64,000 nucleotides of DNA from Pyropia yezoensis (Eukaryota; Rhodophyta; Bangiophyceae; Bangiales; Bangiaceae), in the NCBI GenBank assembly GCA_009829735.1, contig CM020620.1, positions 26,444,951 to 26,508,950 on the forward strand, in the 5' to 3' direction. Both the position numbers and the translations under genes were made by a program. Positions 9,091 to 18,986 of the stretch are shown one piece after another. The notes beneath the pieces were generated by a model. That model did no database searches. It was not told the origin of the DNA and saw only the letters and a list, made by a program, of their open reading frames with translations. Each line of letters opens with the position of its first letter. Position 1 is the first letter of the stretch.

Positions 9091-9320
9091 TGCAACTCTG
9101 ATGGACACTGGGCATATGATTGCCCTAAGTTGAGTAAACGCATCCAACAACTTGTTAGGAATGCGAGTAAGAAGTCGGCTACGAACGAAGTACGTTCACG
9201 CCGCGAGGGTGGGTCTCGACCGGTGGTGGCGGTCGCCACACGCTCAGCGGAGGGGGCGGACACGTCGTCCTCGGACTCGTCGTCTTCCCCTTCGTCCTCA
9301 GATTCGGACGCCAAGTCGGC

Positions 9321-9327
9321 GGGAAAC
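9321..9327 (+). other. -1 ribosomal frameshift heptamer, element B
   Basis: G GGA AAC in gag phase, one codon (GAA) before the gag stop TGA 9331-9333. The protease frame is -1 relative to gag. GGGAAAC is a well-established retroviral slippery sequence. It sits at the same distance from the stop as GGGAAAA in element A. Confidence 0.8.
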
Positions 9328-12300
9328 GAATGACCGTTGGAGCTGGTCGTCCGAAGCTCACAACGGCAGCCTCGGCCAAGTGGGTCAAGAGGACGAACCA
9401 ACCGTGCCGGATACTGCGGCGACCTAAGGGAGTCCGCCCACCTCGGGTAGGACTCCCCAAGAACGTAAACCCACGTCGGGTCATCGCGGTGCTGACGGGT
9501 GAGAACTTCCAGGTGGCTGGACGGGTGCAACTTGCCCCCGGCCGCGCCTGTTGTGCCCGTATCGTACTTGATACCGGGTCAGGAGCCTCCTTGATACGCA
9601 AGTCTCTATTACCGAAGGAGATGAAGCTCCAACGCTGGAAGTCTAAAGCTGACCATCTGATCGATATCAATGGTTGGGTACTTCCCATCGTTGGTGCCGT
9701 GACCCTACCAACTAGGTTGGGGACCCATGAGGTCGACGTGACCTATGGAGTAGTTTAGAATATATCGGTACCCCTGCTTCTGGGTACCCCTTATGTTGTT
9801 ACTCAAGTGCCTTTGACTTGTGGCCCTGAGTATTGGGTCAAGTTGATGAATGGGGAAACCATCCCCATCCTTGGTAAGGGAAAGTCTGTGGCTCCTGTGA
9901 CAGTCTCACAGTCGAAGCCTGTTTACTCTGTGAGAGAAGGGTTTACTGCTACCCTGCGTTTAGCCCGTAAGGTCACGTTGCCCCCCAACTCGGTGGCGCA
10001 CGTTGACGTTGTAACTGATTATACGGGGAACGGGTTGGTGCACCCTCACCCCCGTCTTGCTCGCAAGCACCAAGTGCATGTTGCCCTTGGCACGATGGAA
10101 TCCAAAGCCGGAGTCCCGTGGAGGATCCAGGTGATGAACCTGAGCTCGTCGCCCAAGTACTTCAAGTCGGGAGCCAAGTTCGGCTATATCGACCAACACG
10201 AGGGACCGGTAGTAGCGGTCACCCTCAACGCGGGCGCAAGTAGCGACCCGAAGCCCGGAAAGGAGAAGCATCAAGCCAAGTCGCCGCCTCTCCTCGGCCC
10301 CATGTGAACATGGAGGGTGTCCCACCCAGGTTGAGGGTTCAAGTTGAACGCCTCTTGGACCAATATCACAAGTTGTGGGATGGTCAATTGGGACTCATGA
10401 GAGCCACCCAACACCGGATCGAGTTGAAGCCCGGTGCACCCCCTATACGCCAACAACCGTATAGGGGAGGACCCCGTTCAAGGGCCCTCGTCAAGGAGCA
10501 AGTTGCTCGCATGGAGGCCCTCGATGTGATCGAGGCCAGTAACGCCGAGTGGGCGAGTCCGGTGGTTATCGTCCCCAAAGGTGATGGGACCCCCCGGTTC
10601 TGTATCGACTACCGTAAGCTCAACGAGAGCACGGTGAAGGACAGTTATCCCCTACCTAGGATGGACGACTGTCTGGACTCTCTGGGGGAGGCAAACGTGT
10701 TCTCTACCCTGGACTGTAACGCGGGGTACTGGCAAAATCCCATTGCCCCGGAGGACAGGCATAAAACTACCTTTACCTGTCACTGTGGTACCTACCAGTG
10801 CAAGCGTCTACCGTTTGGCCTGTGTAACGCGCCGGCAACTTTCCAGCGCGCTATGGACATGATTCTGGCCGGAGTACGGTGGCAGATCTGTCTCGTGTAC
10901 CTAGACGATATCATTGTGTTCTCCCGAAGTCCGGAGGAACACATTGGCCATCTTGGCCAGGTGTTCAAGCTACTTGCTGACGCCGGTGTGTCACTGAAGG
11001 CGAGTAAGTGCCACCTCTTCACTCAAGAGGTGGAATACTCGGGACATGTTGTCCGTCCGGGGCGTCTCAGTGTCAACGAGAAAAACCTGAGGGCCATCCG
11101 TAAGGCTCAGTACCCCCGGACCCAGACCCAGATGAGGAGCTTCCTCGGGATGTGTAACGTGTACCGACGTTTCACCAAGGGCTTCGCCAAGGTGGCGAAA
11201 CCGTTGAATGAGTTTGTGAGCTCAACGCTACCGAAGAACCTGCCTCCCCCAAGTCGGGTGGAGCAGGAATCCTTTGAGACTCTTCGGGACCTTCTGCTGA
11301 AGCCCCCTATCCTGGCTACTCCCAGGTTGGGAGGCCACTACATCCTGGATGTGGACGCTAGCTACGACCAACTTGGTTGTGTGTTGCTTCAGCAGCAGCC
11401 GGACAAGGAGTACTTGCTGGTGGGATACTTCAGCAAGGGGCTGAACTCGGCCGAGAAGAACTACGGAGTCACCGAGTTGGAAGGACTCGCAGTGGTGTGG
11501 GCGGTGACATCACTTCGTCACTACCTAGAGGGTGAGAAGTTCCTCATCCGCTGTGACCACCGCGCGTTGCAGTTCATCTTCAAGACGGACTGTACGAACA
11601 CTCGTCTCAACCGGTGGAGGGTGTGACTGGCACCCTTCAACTTTGATATTGAGTACCGACCTGGCAGGCAACATGCCCTTGCCGACGGCCTCTCTCGGGT
11701 ACCTACCGAGGGGCTGGACACTAACCCAGTCGATGAGGACATCTTCATCGTGGGGGTAGTCATGCGCTCGGGTCAGGCGTTGAACCCCGAGGCGCCAGGG
11801 AACAAGAAGTAATTGCCCCTGTCCCTGGACGAGGTGGTGAAGGCCCAGGCCGAGGATCCCTTCTGCAAGTCGCAGAGGGATACCCTGGATACAGTGGCGG
11901 AGACGCGGTTCTTTCTGGGAGACGATGGCCTCCTCATGAGGAGGGGGGTATTCCAGGGGACCGAACAACTTGTCGTCCCCGCATCCCTCAAGGACAGTGT
12001 CCTTGAGAGGGAGCATAACGCTCCCACAGGTGGACACCTGGGGTCTAGTAAACTGTACCGGACCCTGAGGACCAGGTACTACTGGCCGTCCATGGTGGTG
12101 GACATCTACAGTTGGGTGGCTGCCTGCACAAGTTGTGCACAGAACCGTCTGATGGAACGGCGGCCTACTACGGCTATGCTATTGTTCCTGGCCAATGAGC
12201 CCTTTGCCGCGTTGGCGATGGACATCCTTGGGCCACTGCCAGTGACCGAGGGGGGCAACCAGTACCTCCTGGTTATCTGTGACCGCTTCACGAAACTTAC

Positions 12301-12515
12301 GCGAGCGATCCCACTGGCAGAGATCACGGCCATGTCGGTCGTGTCAGCCTTCCTAGATCACTGGGTTGCCGCGTATGGCATTCCGGATAGTACACTATCG
12401 GACAATGGACCGCAATTTGCGTCTGTACTGTTTCAGGGAGTGCTGGATATGTTGGGGGTGCGGGCAAACTATGCCACCCCCTACCACCCACAAACTAATG
12501 GGCAGGTGGAGCGCT

Positions 12516-12627
12516 TCAACAACACTATTGTTAGGCAGCTGCGCCACTATGTGAGTGAGCACGTGAAAACGTCAACAAAACTATTGTTCGGCAGCTGCGC
12601 CACTATGTGAGTGAGCATGTGAAAACG
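12516..12627 (+). repeat. 56-bp tandem duplication in element B integrase
   Basis: Two adjacent copies (12516-12571 and 12572-12627) differ at only a few bases. The unit starts TCAACAA and contains GCAGCTGCGCCACTATG. Because 56 is not a multiple of 3, it shifts the frame just after the DDE glutamate region. The small divergence shows that the duplication is not brand new. Confidence 0.9.
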
Positions 12628-13479
12628 TGGGACCAATACATTTCTATTCTTACCACTGCCTACAATTCGCAGGTTCACTCATCTACCGGGGAAGTACCCC
12701 TCGCTTTTGTGACCCCCCGTCGCGTGCGGTCTATTGCCGTTCGGCGGCCGCTCCCAACTAGGGAGGATGGCGGCAGGACGCCTACTCCTACTGAGAGTAA
12801 GGCGGAGTTCGCTGCTAGGCTTGAAAACCCCATCCCTAAAGTTAGGGCTGAGATGGACAAAGCACAAAAGCGCTACAAGCGTACCTTTGACAAAAAGGTG
12901 CGCAACGCCAAGCATGTCCCCGAGCAGGGTGACTGGGTATTGGTCCACTCACACACCCCAACTGGGGGTAAGTTGGTATTCCAGACGAAGGGGCCGTACC
13001 AGGTCCTTCGTACTGATGGGCGGCGCTTCACCATCGAAAGTGACGATGGGGTCCGCACAGTGAACGGACAGGACGTGGTCAAAGTTGCACCACCGCCTGC
13101 AGGCGACCCAGCTTGGGCGCGTGCTTTGGAAGCGTGGCGCCTCCCCTCACTGCCTGCGGCCAAACAGGGCCCGCAGGAGTACGTGTTCGATAAGTTCATC
13201 GACCACGGCTGGGATGAGGACACTGACCGCCTCATGTTGAGGGTGCGTTGGTTTGGCTACAAAGCCAAGGATGATACGTGGGAGTATGTGGAGGACCTTC
13301 CCGCTGAGAAGGTCCGGGCGTACTGTGCCCGGAATGAGATAGACCCTAACAGCCCTCCCTCAACGTGAGGGAAGGCCGAGCAACAGTGCCAAGAGAGTGC
13401 TTCAAGTCGAAGTGGTACGCAGAGTGGCTTTTTACTACAGCCCGAACCCTCACACTCTCACAACAAAGGCAGCTGCCAA

Positions 13480-15417
13480 CTAGGCATGCATGCTAGACTC
13501 TCCAACCCCACGGCCCTCGCCCTCACGTGGAGGCGAGCGGCGAGACCCCCGGCGATAACGCTCCCTACCAGTCGGGGGGGCCGGCGGCTCCATGTCGGAC
13601 CCGTCGCGCCCCTCACGGTCGCGCAAGTGGCGACGACCGCGGCTGCTCTTAGTCTTGCGCGCAAGTTGGCGACGCAGACGCCGGACCGACTCCGACTCTG
13701 ACGGAGTCGAGGACTCCGAGACGGAGTAAGACAACTCGTCTTCCGACACGGAGGGAGAGCGCCGCGAGCGTCGGCGACGACGGCGAGGAGGCGAGTATGC
13801 CCGGCTCGCACGACGTTTGCCACGCCCAAGTGGGGCTGGATGGGGCATGATAGCCCCAATGCGAGCCAACTCGGCCGTCATAAACTCCGCCACCGACTCG
13901 CAACTCGCGGTCGCCACTGCAGTACGAACGCGCTCCTCAAGTTGAGGAGTCTCGGAAGTTTGAAGGGTTGCGGTCGACGCGGCCAACCAGGAAATGGTGC
14001 GCACGAACGTCGTGATCATCATCTCTGAGGTTAGAGGCGTGGGCGGTAACACCAACTTGGGGTATACCGTCAGGAGGGTGGCCCCCAAGTTGGGAAACAC
14101 CGGGGTGGACGACTCAACGGCCACGCTAATCGGGATTTCCCCGTGCGGCTGGTAGGGGACAGGAGGAAGCGGAGGGGCACGCCGAGGTGGCGGGACCCGG
14201 GTGTAACTGCGACCCCAACTTGGGGCCCCCGTAGTGGGTTGAGTCATATGGTCATCATGTGAGGGCACGGCCATAACTATGGCCTTGTCCGGGGGTGGCG
14301 CAGGGTGGCGATCCACCCCCGGGGCATACGGGTAGTCCCCGATGCCCAACCCCTCTCGTAGGACCACACGGCCGTCGTGAAGTTCACGAGCGACCCATAC
14401 GAACTGGCGAAGTGCGCCATCGTCCTTGGGCCCACGAGTGGGGCGGCGCAACTTGTGCTCGATGCTCTCCCACTCGATAAACATGTGGAGGCGGAGCATC
14501 TCCTCAAGTAGAGTGAGTTGTCCTGATGAGCACCCCTCAGCAACTAGCTGAGGGGTGAGCTGTTCCAAACCTTGGATAAGCCGGAGGGGGCGATGCCAGA
14601 GCATCCCCCGCCGCTGAACACAAGACACCCAGGTCGACATGACCTCGAGGAGCCACTGGGTGGCCAACATAGCCCACACCAGGTGATCAGGGCCAGCCGT
14701 CAACATGACGGAGCCGAAGTGGTCAAGCAACCGTGGCAGCAACGCCGGGAACCCGTAGGGGACCTCAACTTGAGGCCACCACTCGGGCTTCTTCGGATAG
14801 TACTGCTCCTTACTGGCAGCAGACTGCTGAGGAAACTCAAGTTGAGCCGAGGTCACCAAGTAGGGACCTCGCCGGAAGTCCTTCTCCATCCGCACATCAA
14901 AGTGATGAGTGTGTGGATCGGCCTCGTGAAGGTACGGGGGGCGAGTTGCCACCGCGTCCCAAGTAAAGGTCGCCAAGTCGCCGGGACCCGGGATAGTTCC
15001 CCCGCGGTCCACCATGGCCTTGGCCCGCTGTACGTCTTCGACCTCCTCGTCGTCCAGGAAGGCAAACTGGTCCGTCCTGAAGCCGGCAGGGAACCCGACC
15101 CTACGGGGATACTTCTCCCGTAGGTGGTCCCATACCCGACCGATCGCTGCGCCAAGTCGGCCACAGCGAAGAACAGTCAACCCCTCCTCATATAGAGGCC
15201 AAGCGGGGTAAAACCACCGCCCCAAGGCCTCACGCGGGACAACTTGTCCCGCCTCCGGGGGAGATCCCGCCGTCAACCCAAAGCCGGGTGACGCGGGAGT
15301 CCCATCCCCCGGAGCGATCGCGGAGCCCCTGCCGGAAGTCCCGGCGGGCGCTGCACTGTAGGGGGTGTCCTCCATACGTTCGTCGAGAGAGTCCGTCTCC
15401 ACCCCCGGGGTCGCCAT
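13480..15417 (-). CDS. Antisense accessory ORF of element B (645 aa)
   Basis: Start ATG at 15417 (MATPGVETDSLDERMED); the frame is open further upstream to 15588. The protein has a Pro/Gly-rich N-terminus, a folded core with WDHLREKYPRRVGFPAGF and a YYPKKPEWWPQVEVPYGF block, helices with LATQWLLEV and RGMLWHRPLRLI, the motif LREGLGIGDYPYAPGVD, a second helical segment, and an Arg/Ser-rich tail resembling a nuclear localisation or RNA/DNA-binding region. The block WW..VEVP.GFPA is shared with the C protein, and REGLG..D.PYA.GV is also shared with C. The ORF has no stops although gag-pol of the same element is broken in at least five places. Function unknown. The pol-antisense spacer (13369-13479) is 111 bp. 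Confidence 0.8.
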   Translation of the reverse strand: MATPGVETDSLDERMEDTPYSAAPAGTSGRGSAIAPGDGTPASPGFGLTAGSPPEAGQVVPREALGRWFYPAWPLYEEGLTVLRCGRLGAAIGRVWDHLREKYPRRVGFPAGFRTDQFAFLDDEEVEDVQRAKAMVDRGGTIPGPGDLATFTWDAVATRPPYLHEADPHTHHFDVRMEKDFRRGPYLVTSAQLEFPQQSAASKEQYYPKKPEWWPQVEVPYGFPALLPRLLDHFGSVMLTAGPDHLVWAMLATQWLLEVMSTWVSCVQRRGMLWHRPLRLIQGLEQLTPQLVAEGCSSGQLTLLEEMLRLHMFIEWESIEHKLRRPTRGPKDDGALRQFVWVARELHDGRVVLREGLGIGDYPYAPGVDRHPAPPPDKAIVMAVPSHDDHMTQPTTGAPSWGRSYTRVPPPRRAPPLPPVPYQPHGEIPISVAVESSTPVFPNLGATLLTVYPKLVLPPTPLTSEMMITTFVRTISWLAASTATLQTSETPQLEERVRTAVATASCESVAEFMTAELARIGAIMPHPAPLGRGKRRASRAYSPPRRRRRRSRRSPSVSEDELSYSVSESSTPSESESVRRLRRQLARKTKSSRGRRHLRDREGRDGSDMEPPAPPTGRERYRRGSRRSPPREGEGRGVGESSMHA

Positions 15418-15713
15418 GGCTCTCCCCAAGTTGGGGAGAGACGCCCTGGCTACAGCGGCACGAGACCCGCCTCGAGCTGAGGGGGACTCGGATCGTGGGT
15501 TGACGGGTGGCCTCCCCAGCGTGGGGCGGCCCAGTGGAAGGTGAAGGGGAGGTGGTGGTGAGGGTGAAGTGAGAACCGGGGAGAGCAAGCCGCCGAGTGG
15601 GAAAGCTTGAGGAGAGGGGCGGTCAACGTGACCGTCTCCACATCCGCGTTACGTACTCAATGGGGGACAGCAAGTCGCGCCCCCAACGCCGGGACGTGCG
15701 TTTACGCACCCCC

Positions 15714-16442
15714 TCACAGGGCCGACCGGGTCGGTCGGAACTGAGGAGAGGGGAGTGTGGCAGTATTGACCCCCAGGTAGGGGGGCAACACGTGCCATGC
15801 AAGGGGCGGCAGGCCACTAGCCTGATCCGTTCCTCCCCCTGCATTTGGGTCCATATTCCCTAAGTTTGGGATAATTAGCTTAGTAGTAAATCCAACTTGG
15901 ATTTGAGGGTTTTCTGCATTTATCGTCTTGAACTTTCGTGTGGCCCGGTGGGCAGGTGCTGGGGTGGGAGATTCTGAGTGGCGAGATTCTGAGTGGACCC
16001 TGGGGGGATAAGGGGAGGGACAGCGGGGCTTGGCCCTGCGTCCCCGTCCCGACCAAGAAACTGTTGGACCACACACCATCCTCTTGTTTGTCAGTGGGGG
16101 GTTTGCCCCACAACAGGGACAGAGTGTGTGCGACTTGCACTTCTTCCGGTTCCCCCGACACGGGAGGCAGCCCTTGTACACCGCCCCAACTTGGGTGTCG
16201 TGTGTCCAAGTGGTTTTTGCCACATGTAGTTGCTTCGTTCCGATTTTGGGACTTCGTGTTTTTTTCAATTTATGTAGTTTATCTTCCTGAGTCGGTTGTC
16301 CCACCGCATACGCCGCGGCTCGGCGTCCGCAAGCAGGAAAAAGGTACTCACCGTGCAGACCACGCTCCCAGAACCCCCCCGCCACGCCTCCATGACGAAA
16401 GCCGTTCTCTGGGTGGTCTTCATCCCAGTCGGTGCCAAGCAC
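15714..16442 (-). other. ORF with a Cys-rich Zn2Cys6-like motif
   Basis: A 242-aa open frame crossing the candidate LTR of B. Near 16080-16170 it reads GCLPCRGNRKKCKSH and then LCPCCGAN. The spacing C-X2-C-X6-C-X5-C-X2-C with a basic loop resembles the first five cysteines of a fungal-type Zn2Cys6 cluster; the sixth is 12 residues further on, which does not fit. A GTGAGT at about 16353 could be a splice donor. It may be a gene piece, a product of LTR antisense transcription, or chance. Confidence 0.2.
15756..16224 (+). repeat. Candidate 3' LTR of element B
   Basis: Begins TGTGGCAGTATTG and ends GCCACA, matching the TGTRGCA...CCACA ends of the LTRs of A and D. No second copy is in the window, so the boundaries are inferred. 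It contains the B-specific motif CCAACTTGG. The preceding 338 bp (15418-15755) are the leader of the antisense ORF. Confidence 0.45.
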
Positions 16443-17400
16443 AACACTTTCGGAAGCGCCCCCGCGTGCACTGCCACCTCAGCATGCGTGCCTACTCGTT
16501 GCGGTGCCGCCGCCCCGGGAGGCCTTTGATGTCTGCGCCAGCGCCGGCTCCCTTCCCCTCCCCGCCCTGGGGGGGCACCAGGAGGAGCGCCGTCAGGTGG
16601 GAGCCGCCGCCACAAACTACGCTACCGGGGCTGCCGGTCAGCGGATGGGGCCGCCATCATCCGGAAAGCATGAAGAGATGGGGGTGCCGCAGCCCCATGC
16701 GGAACCGGCTCCCCCCCCAAATATACTATACTGTGGCTGCCCCATCTCTGCGCTTCCTACCCACCCCACCTCTCCCCTCCCTATCCTGCCCCTCCCCCTG
16801 CCGCCCCTGCAGCGCCGATGCCTCCCGTCCCGTCCCCGACCCTCACGCCACGCTCTACTCCCACCAGTCGTATCTCTTAGCGTCTCGGATTGACGCCTGC
16901 TGGCCCACCCGCGCTGCTGCTGCGGACACCATCCCCAGTGCGCCACCGCCGTCGCCCTGCACGCGCCTCTCTCGCCGCCCTGCGCGGCGCTCCCGCCAGA
17001 GCGTGGTTTCAGAAGAACAAACGATGGTGGGATGGGGGGGGGGGAGTTGGCAGCCGTCGCTTAGTGTACAGGGTCAGCGACCGTCGAGCGACAGCGCCAG
17101 GGAGGGTCGGCGGACATCGGGTGAGGCGCCGACCACCAGCCGGGGGGGAGGGTGGGACAAAGCGGATACGGACGGGCTTGATAGGGTGGGGCGGGGGAGG
17201 AACGGCAAGATAGTCGTGAGGGCGGGCTGGAAGGGTCGTCGCGGGAGAGAGGTGGGCGTCGGAGGAGTCGTACAGGTTGGGCGTGCCGTGGGGAGGCGGG
17301 GGGACGAGACGGGGAGGTCGACGGCCGCCGCGGAATCGGGGGAGTGCGGAGCAGCCCCAGGAATGGGGCCCCACGGGGTCGAAAAACGCCGGTTTTCTTG
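16225..17400. other. No supported gene
   Basis: GC-rich sequence with C/T-rich and G-rich runs and several overlapping ORFs of low-complexity composition on both strands. I see no domain, no repeat shared with the rest of the window, and no clear gene. Confidence 0.5.
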
Positions 17401-17462
17401 AGGATCATTTGATCCTCAGGCGAGGATCATTTGATCCTTTTTTGCGGTAGAATAGACACTAG
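17401..17462 (+). mobile_element. Right end of a MITE (same family as 27334-27578)
   Basis: Contains two AGGATCATTTGATCCT-type palindromes and ends GTAGAATAGACACTAG, the same 16-bp end as the MITE at 27334-27578. The left end was not found. It is joined directly to an A-family LTR fragment. Confidence 0.6.
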
Positions 17463-17696
17463 ATGCACGTTAAGAGGGACAGCGAGGCGCCGTTGGCCCG
17501 CGCCCTCAAGGAAAAAGACAACTGCGCGTTTGCTTTCCTCTTCCCCGTGTCCACTTCCGTGCGTATCTGTTGGCTCTGCCAGCAGGCACGCGAGGCAACA
17601 GGCATACCACTCTCGTAGTTCCCCTTTCTGTGTTACCTGTCCCTTTCCCCCGAGGGATACTGACACGTGTCTCAGAGGATCGAATTTTATGCCACA
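17463..17696 (+). repeat. A-family LTR fragment (3' part)
   Basis: Matches LTR A from about its position 340 to its end (here ATGCCACA), with about a dozen differences. No retrotransposon coding sequence is attached. It is an old solo fragment. Confidence 0.85.
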
Positions 17697-18530
17697 GCCA
17701 CCACCGGTCTCTGCCCTCCCTTCCCGGCCTCCTCCGACACTGCTCCACCCCCTGCCATCCAAAATCGTCGCTGTCGCAGACACCGTCCCGTCCCTCCTCC
17801 TTTAGCGCGTCCGCAGCCGCGCTGGTGCGCCCAGCACACGTCCCCCGCCGTCTGCACCTGCGCATTCCCGTCTTCTCCTCTTCGAAGCTGCCGCCTTCGT
17901 CGGCATCTTTCGCCATTTCCCCTCCCAGCTGCCCGCCGCCGCCCTTGCCGCCTTGCCCACCCCCGCCCCAGAGTGCCGCCGCGAACCCAGCAAGGGCAGG
18001 GCGGCAACGTCCACCACCGCCGCCACCGCCGCAGTAGCCACCACCACAGCCGCCGCTAGAGCGATCGCCACAGCCGCTGCGGCGGCCGCCGCCGCCACTG
18101 CCACAGGCTGCTGCATCGGCCAGCCCGCCCCTGACGCGCCTACCGCGAGGTCGACCCATCTCCCGTGCAGCCTCGTCGGCGGCTGGCCGGCCGAGGCGGC
18201 GACCACGGGCCGCCGCTGCCGCAGGGACGACGCCGGCACGTGCAACGCGCTAGGCACCTGGCGGGGGAATGTGCACCGCCGGCGGCTGCCACCACGGTGG
18301 GAGCACCCCACCGGCCTGTGGCCCGCCTGAAGGAGGAGGCCAGCACACTGCCAGTTGCGTACACCAGGAACGGCTGCCTACGCCTCCCACACGAAGAGAA
18401 CCGCTACCGTCGTTTCTTCCCTCGGGACCCATTGGCGTGCCCCCCCCGAAAACACAAGGAAACAATCGGGGTCCGTGGAGTGTGCTGTTCTTTGGAGCAG
18501 TATGAGCGCGGAAAACACCTCTTGGATAGG
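17697..18530. other. No supported gene
   Basis: Strongly GC-rich, with GCC/GCT trinucleotide runs near 18000-18110. All long ORFs here are Ala/Pro/Arg low complexity in overlapping frames. Confidence 0.5.
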
Positions 18531-18986
18531 TATTGCAGATCCCCGAATTTTGTCTCAGGGAGACAAGAGCAACAGCGTGACAACAAGGCCATGAGCCAAC
18601 CGCGTGCTGGGAGCTCGCAGCGGACCAATAGCGCGCTGTGGGGCTTTCCTTTTTTTCAGGCGATGGTTGGCTGCAGTCTCGGCGGATCTGGTACCGAACG
18701 CTGGTTGGTCAGATAGCTGTTGTTTTCTTTTAAGATCTCGGCGGATTTCCCTCTATCTCGGCCCGATCCACTCAAGAGCACTGGGAGAGGTCGCAGCTGG
18801 TTCCTCGGATGCCTGTTCCCTCTTCGATGTGGGCAGAATTCTCGAGAAAGTCTCAGATCGCACTGTTTCCTCACTAACGCGGAGCACTCATTGGCCAGTG
18901 GTGCGCCATCTGAGGCATGCCATTGGCCTGTTGTGGGTCTGTTGTTGTTATTGTTGCCATGAGACAAAATTCGGGGTACTGCAATA
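18531..18986. mobile_element. MITE with about 45-bp terminal inverted repeats
   Basis: The left end TTGCAGATCCCCGAATTTTG (18533 on) pairs with the right end CAAAATTCGGGGTACTGCAA (to 18984). The pairing continues inward through TCTCA and degenerates. Both ends are flanked by TA, suggesting TA target duplication as in Tc1/mariner-type MITEs. It has no transposase ORF and is about 456 bp including the TA sites. Confidence 0.75.

Larger units (their letters stand above)
9091..13368 (+). pseudogene. pol: Gag(3' end)-pol of element B, broken
   Basis: Starts inside a zinc knuckle (C-X4-H-X4-C with GHWAYDC; its first Cys pair is lost) and continues in the gag frame to TGA 9331-9333. Protease (DTGSGASLI, about 9571) follows in the -1 frame. 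RT has YWQNPI where relatives have YWQIPI, and YLDDIIVFS is intact (about 10899). RNase H, integrase (DILGPLP, DNGPQFAS, QVERFNN) and a chromodomain near 13190-13340 follow. Damage seen: in-frame TAG 9756-9758, a one-base frame change near 10300, TGA 11624-11626, TAA 11810-11812, and a 56-bp tandem duplication in integrase. The pol enzymes cannot be made as one chain, so this copy is not autonomous. Confidence 0.9.
9091..16224 (+). mobile_element. Ty3/Gypsy chromovirus, element B (5' truncated, decayed)
   Basis: The order is the end of gag, protease, RT, RNase H, integrase, chromodomain, a convergent antisense ORF, then a candidate 3' LTR. The 5' LTR and most of gag are missing. The hexamer AAGTTG/CAACTT is scattered through coding and non-coding parts at roughly ten times the expected density. 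The right boundary depends on the LTR call at 15756-16224 and is less certain. Confidence 0.85.

Noticed and set aside
15938..17401. 487-codon plus-strand ORF crossing the element B LTR region
   Set aside because: Crosses a likely LTR boundary into unrelated DNA; composition is mixed low complexity without motifs.
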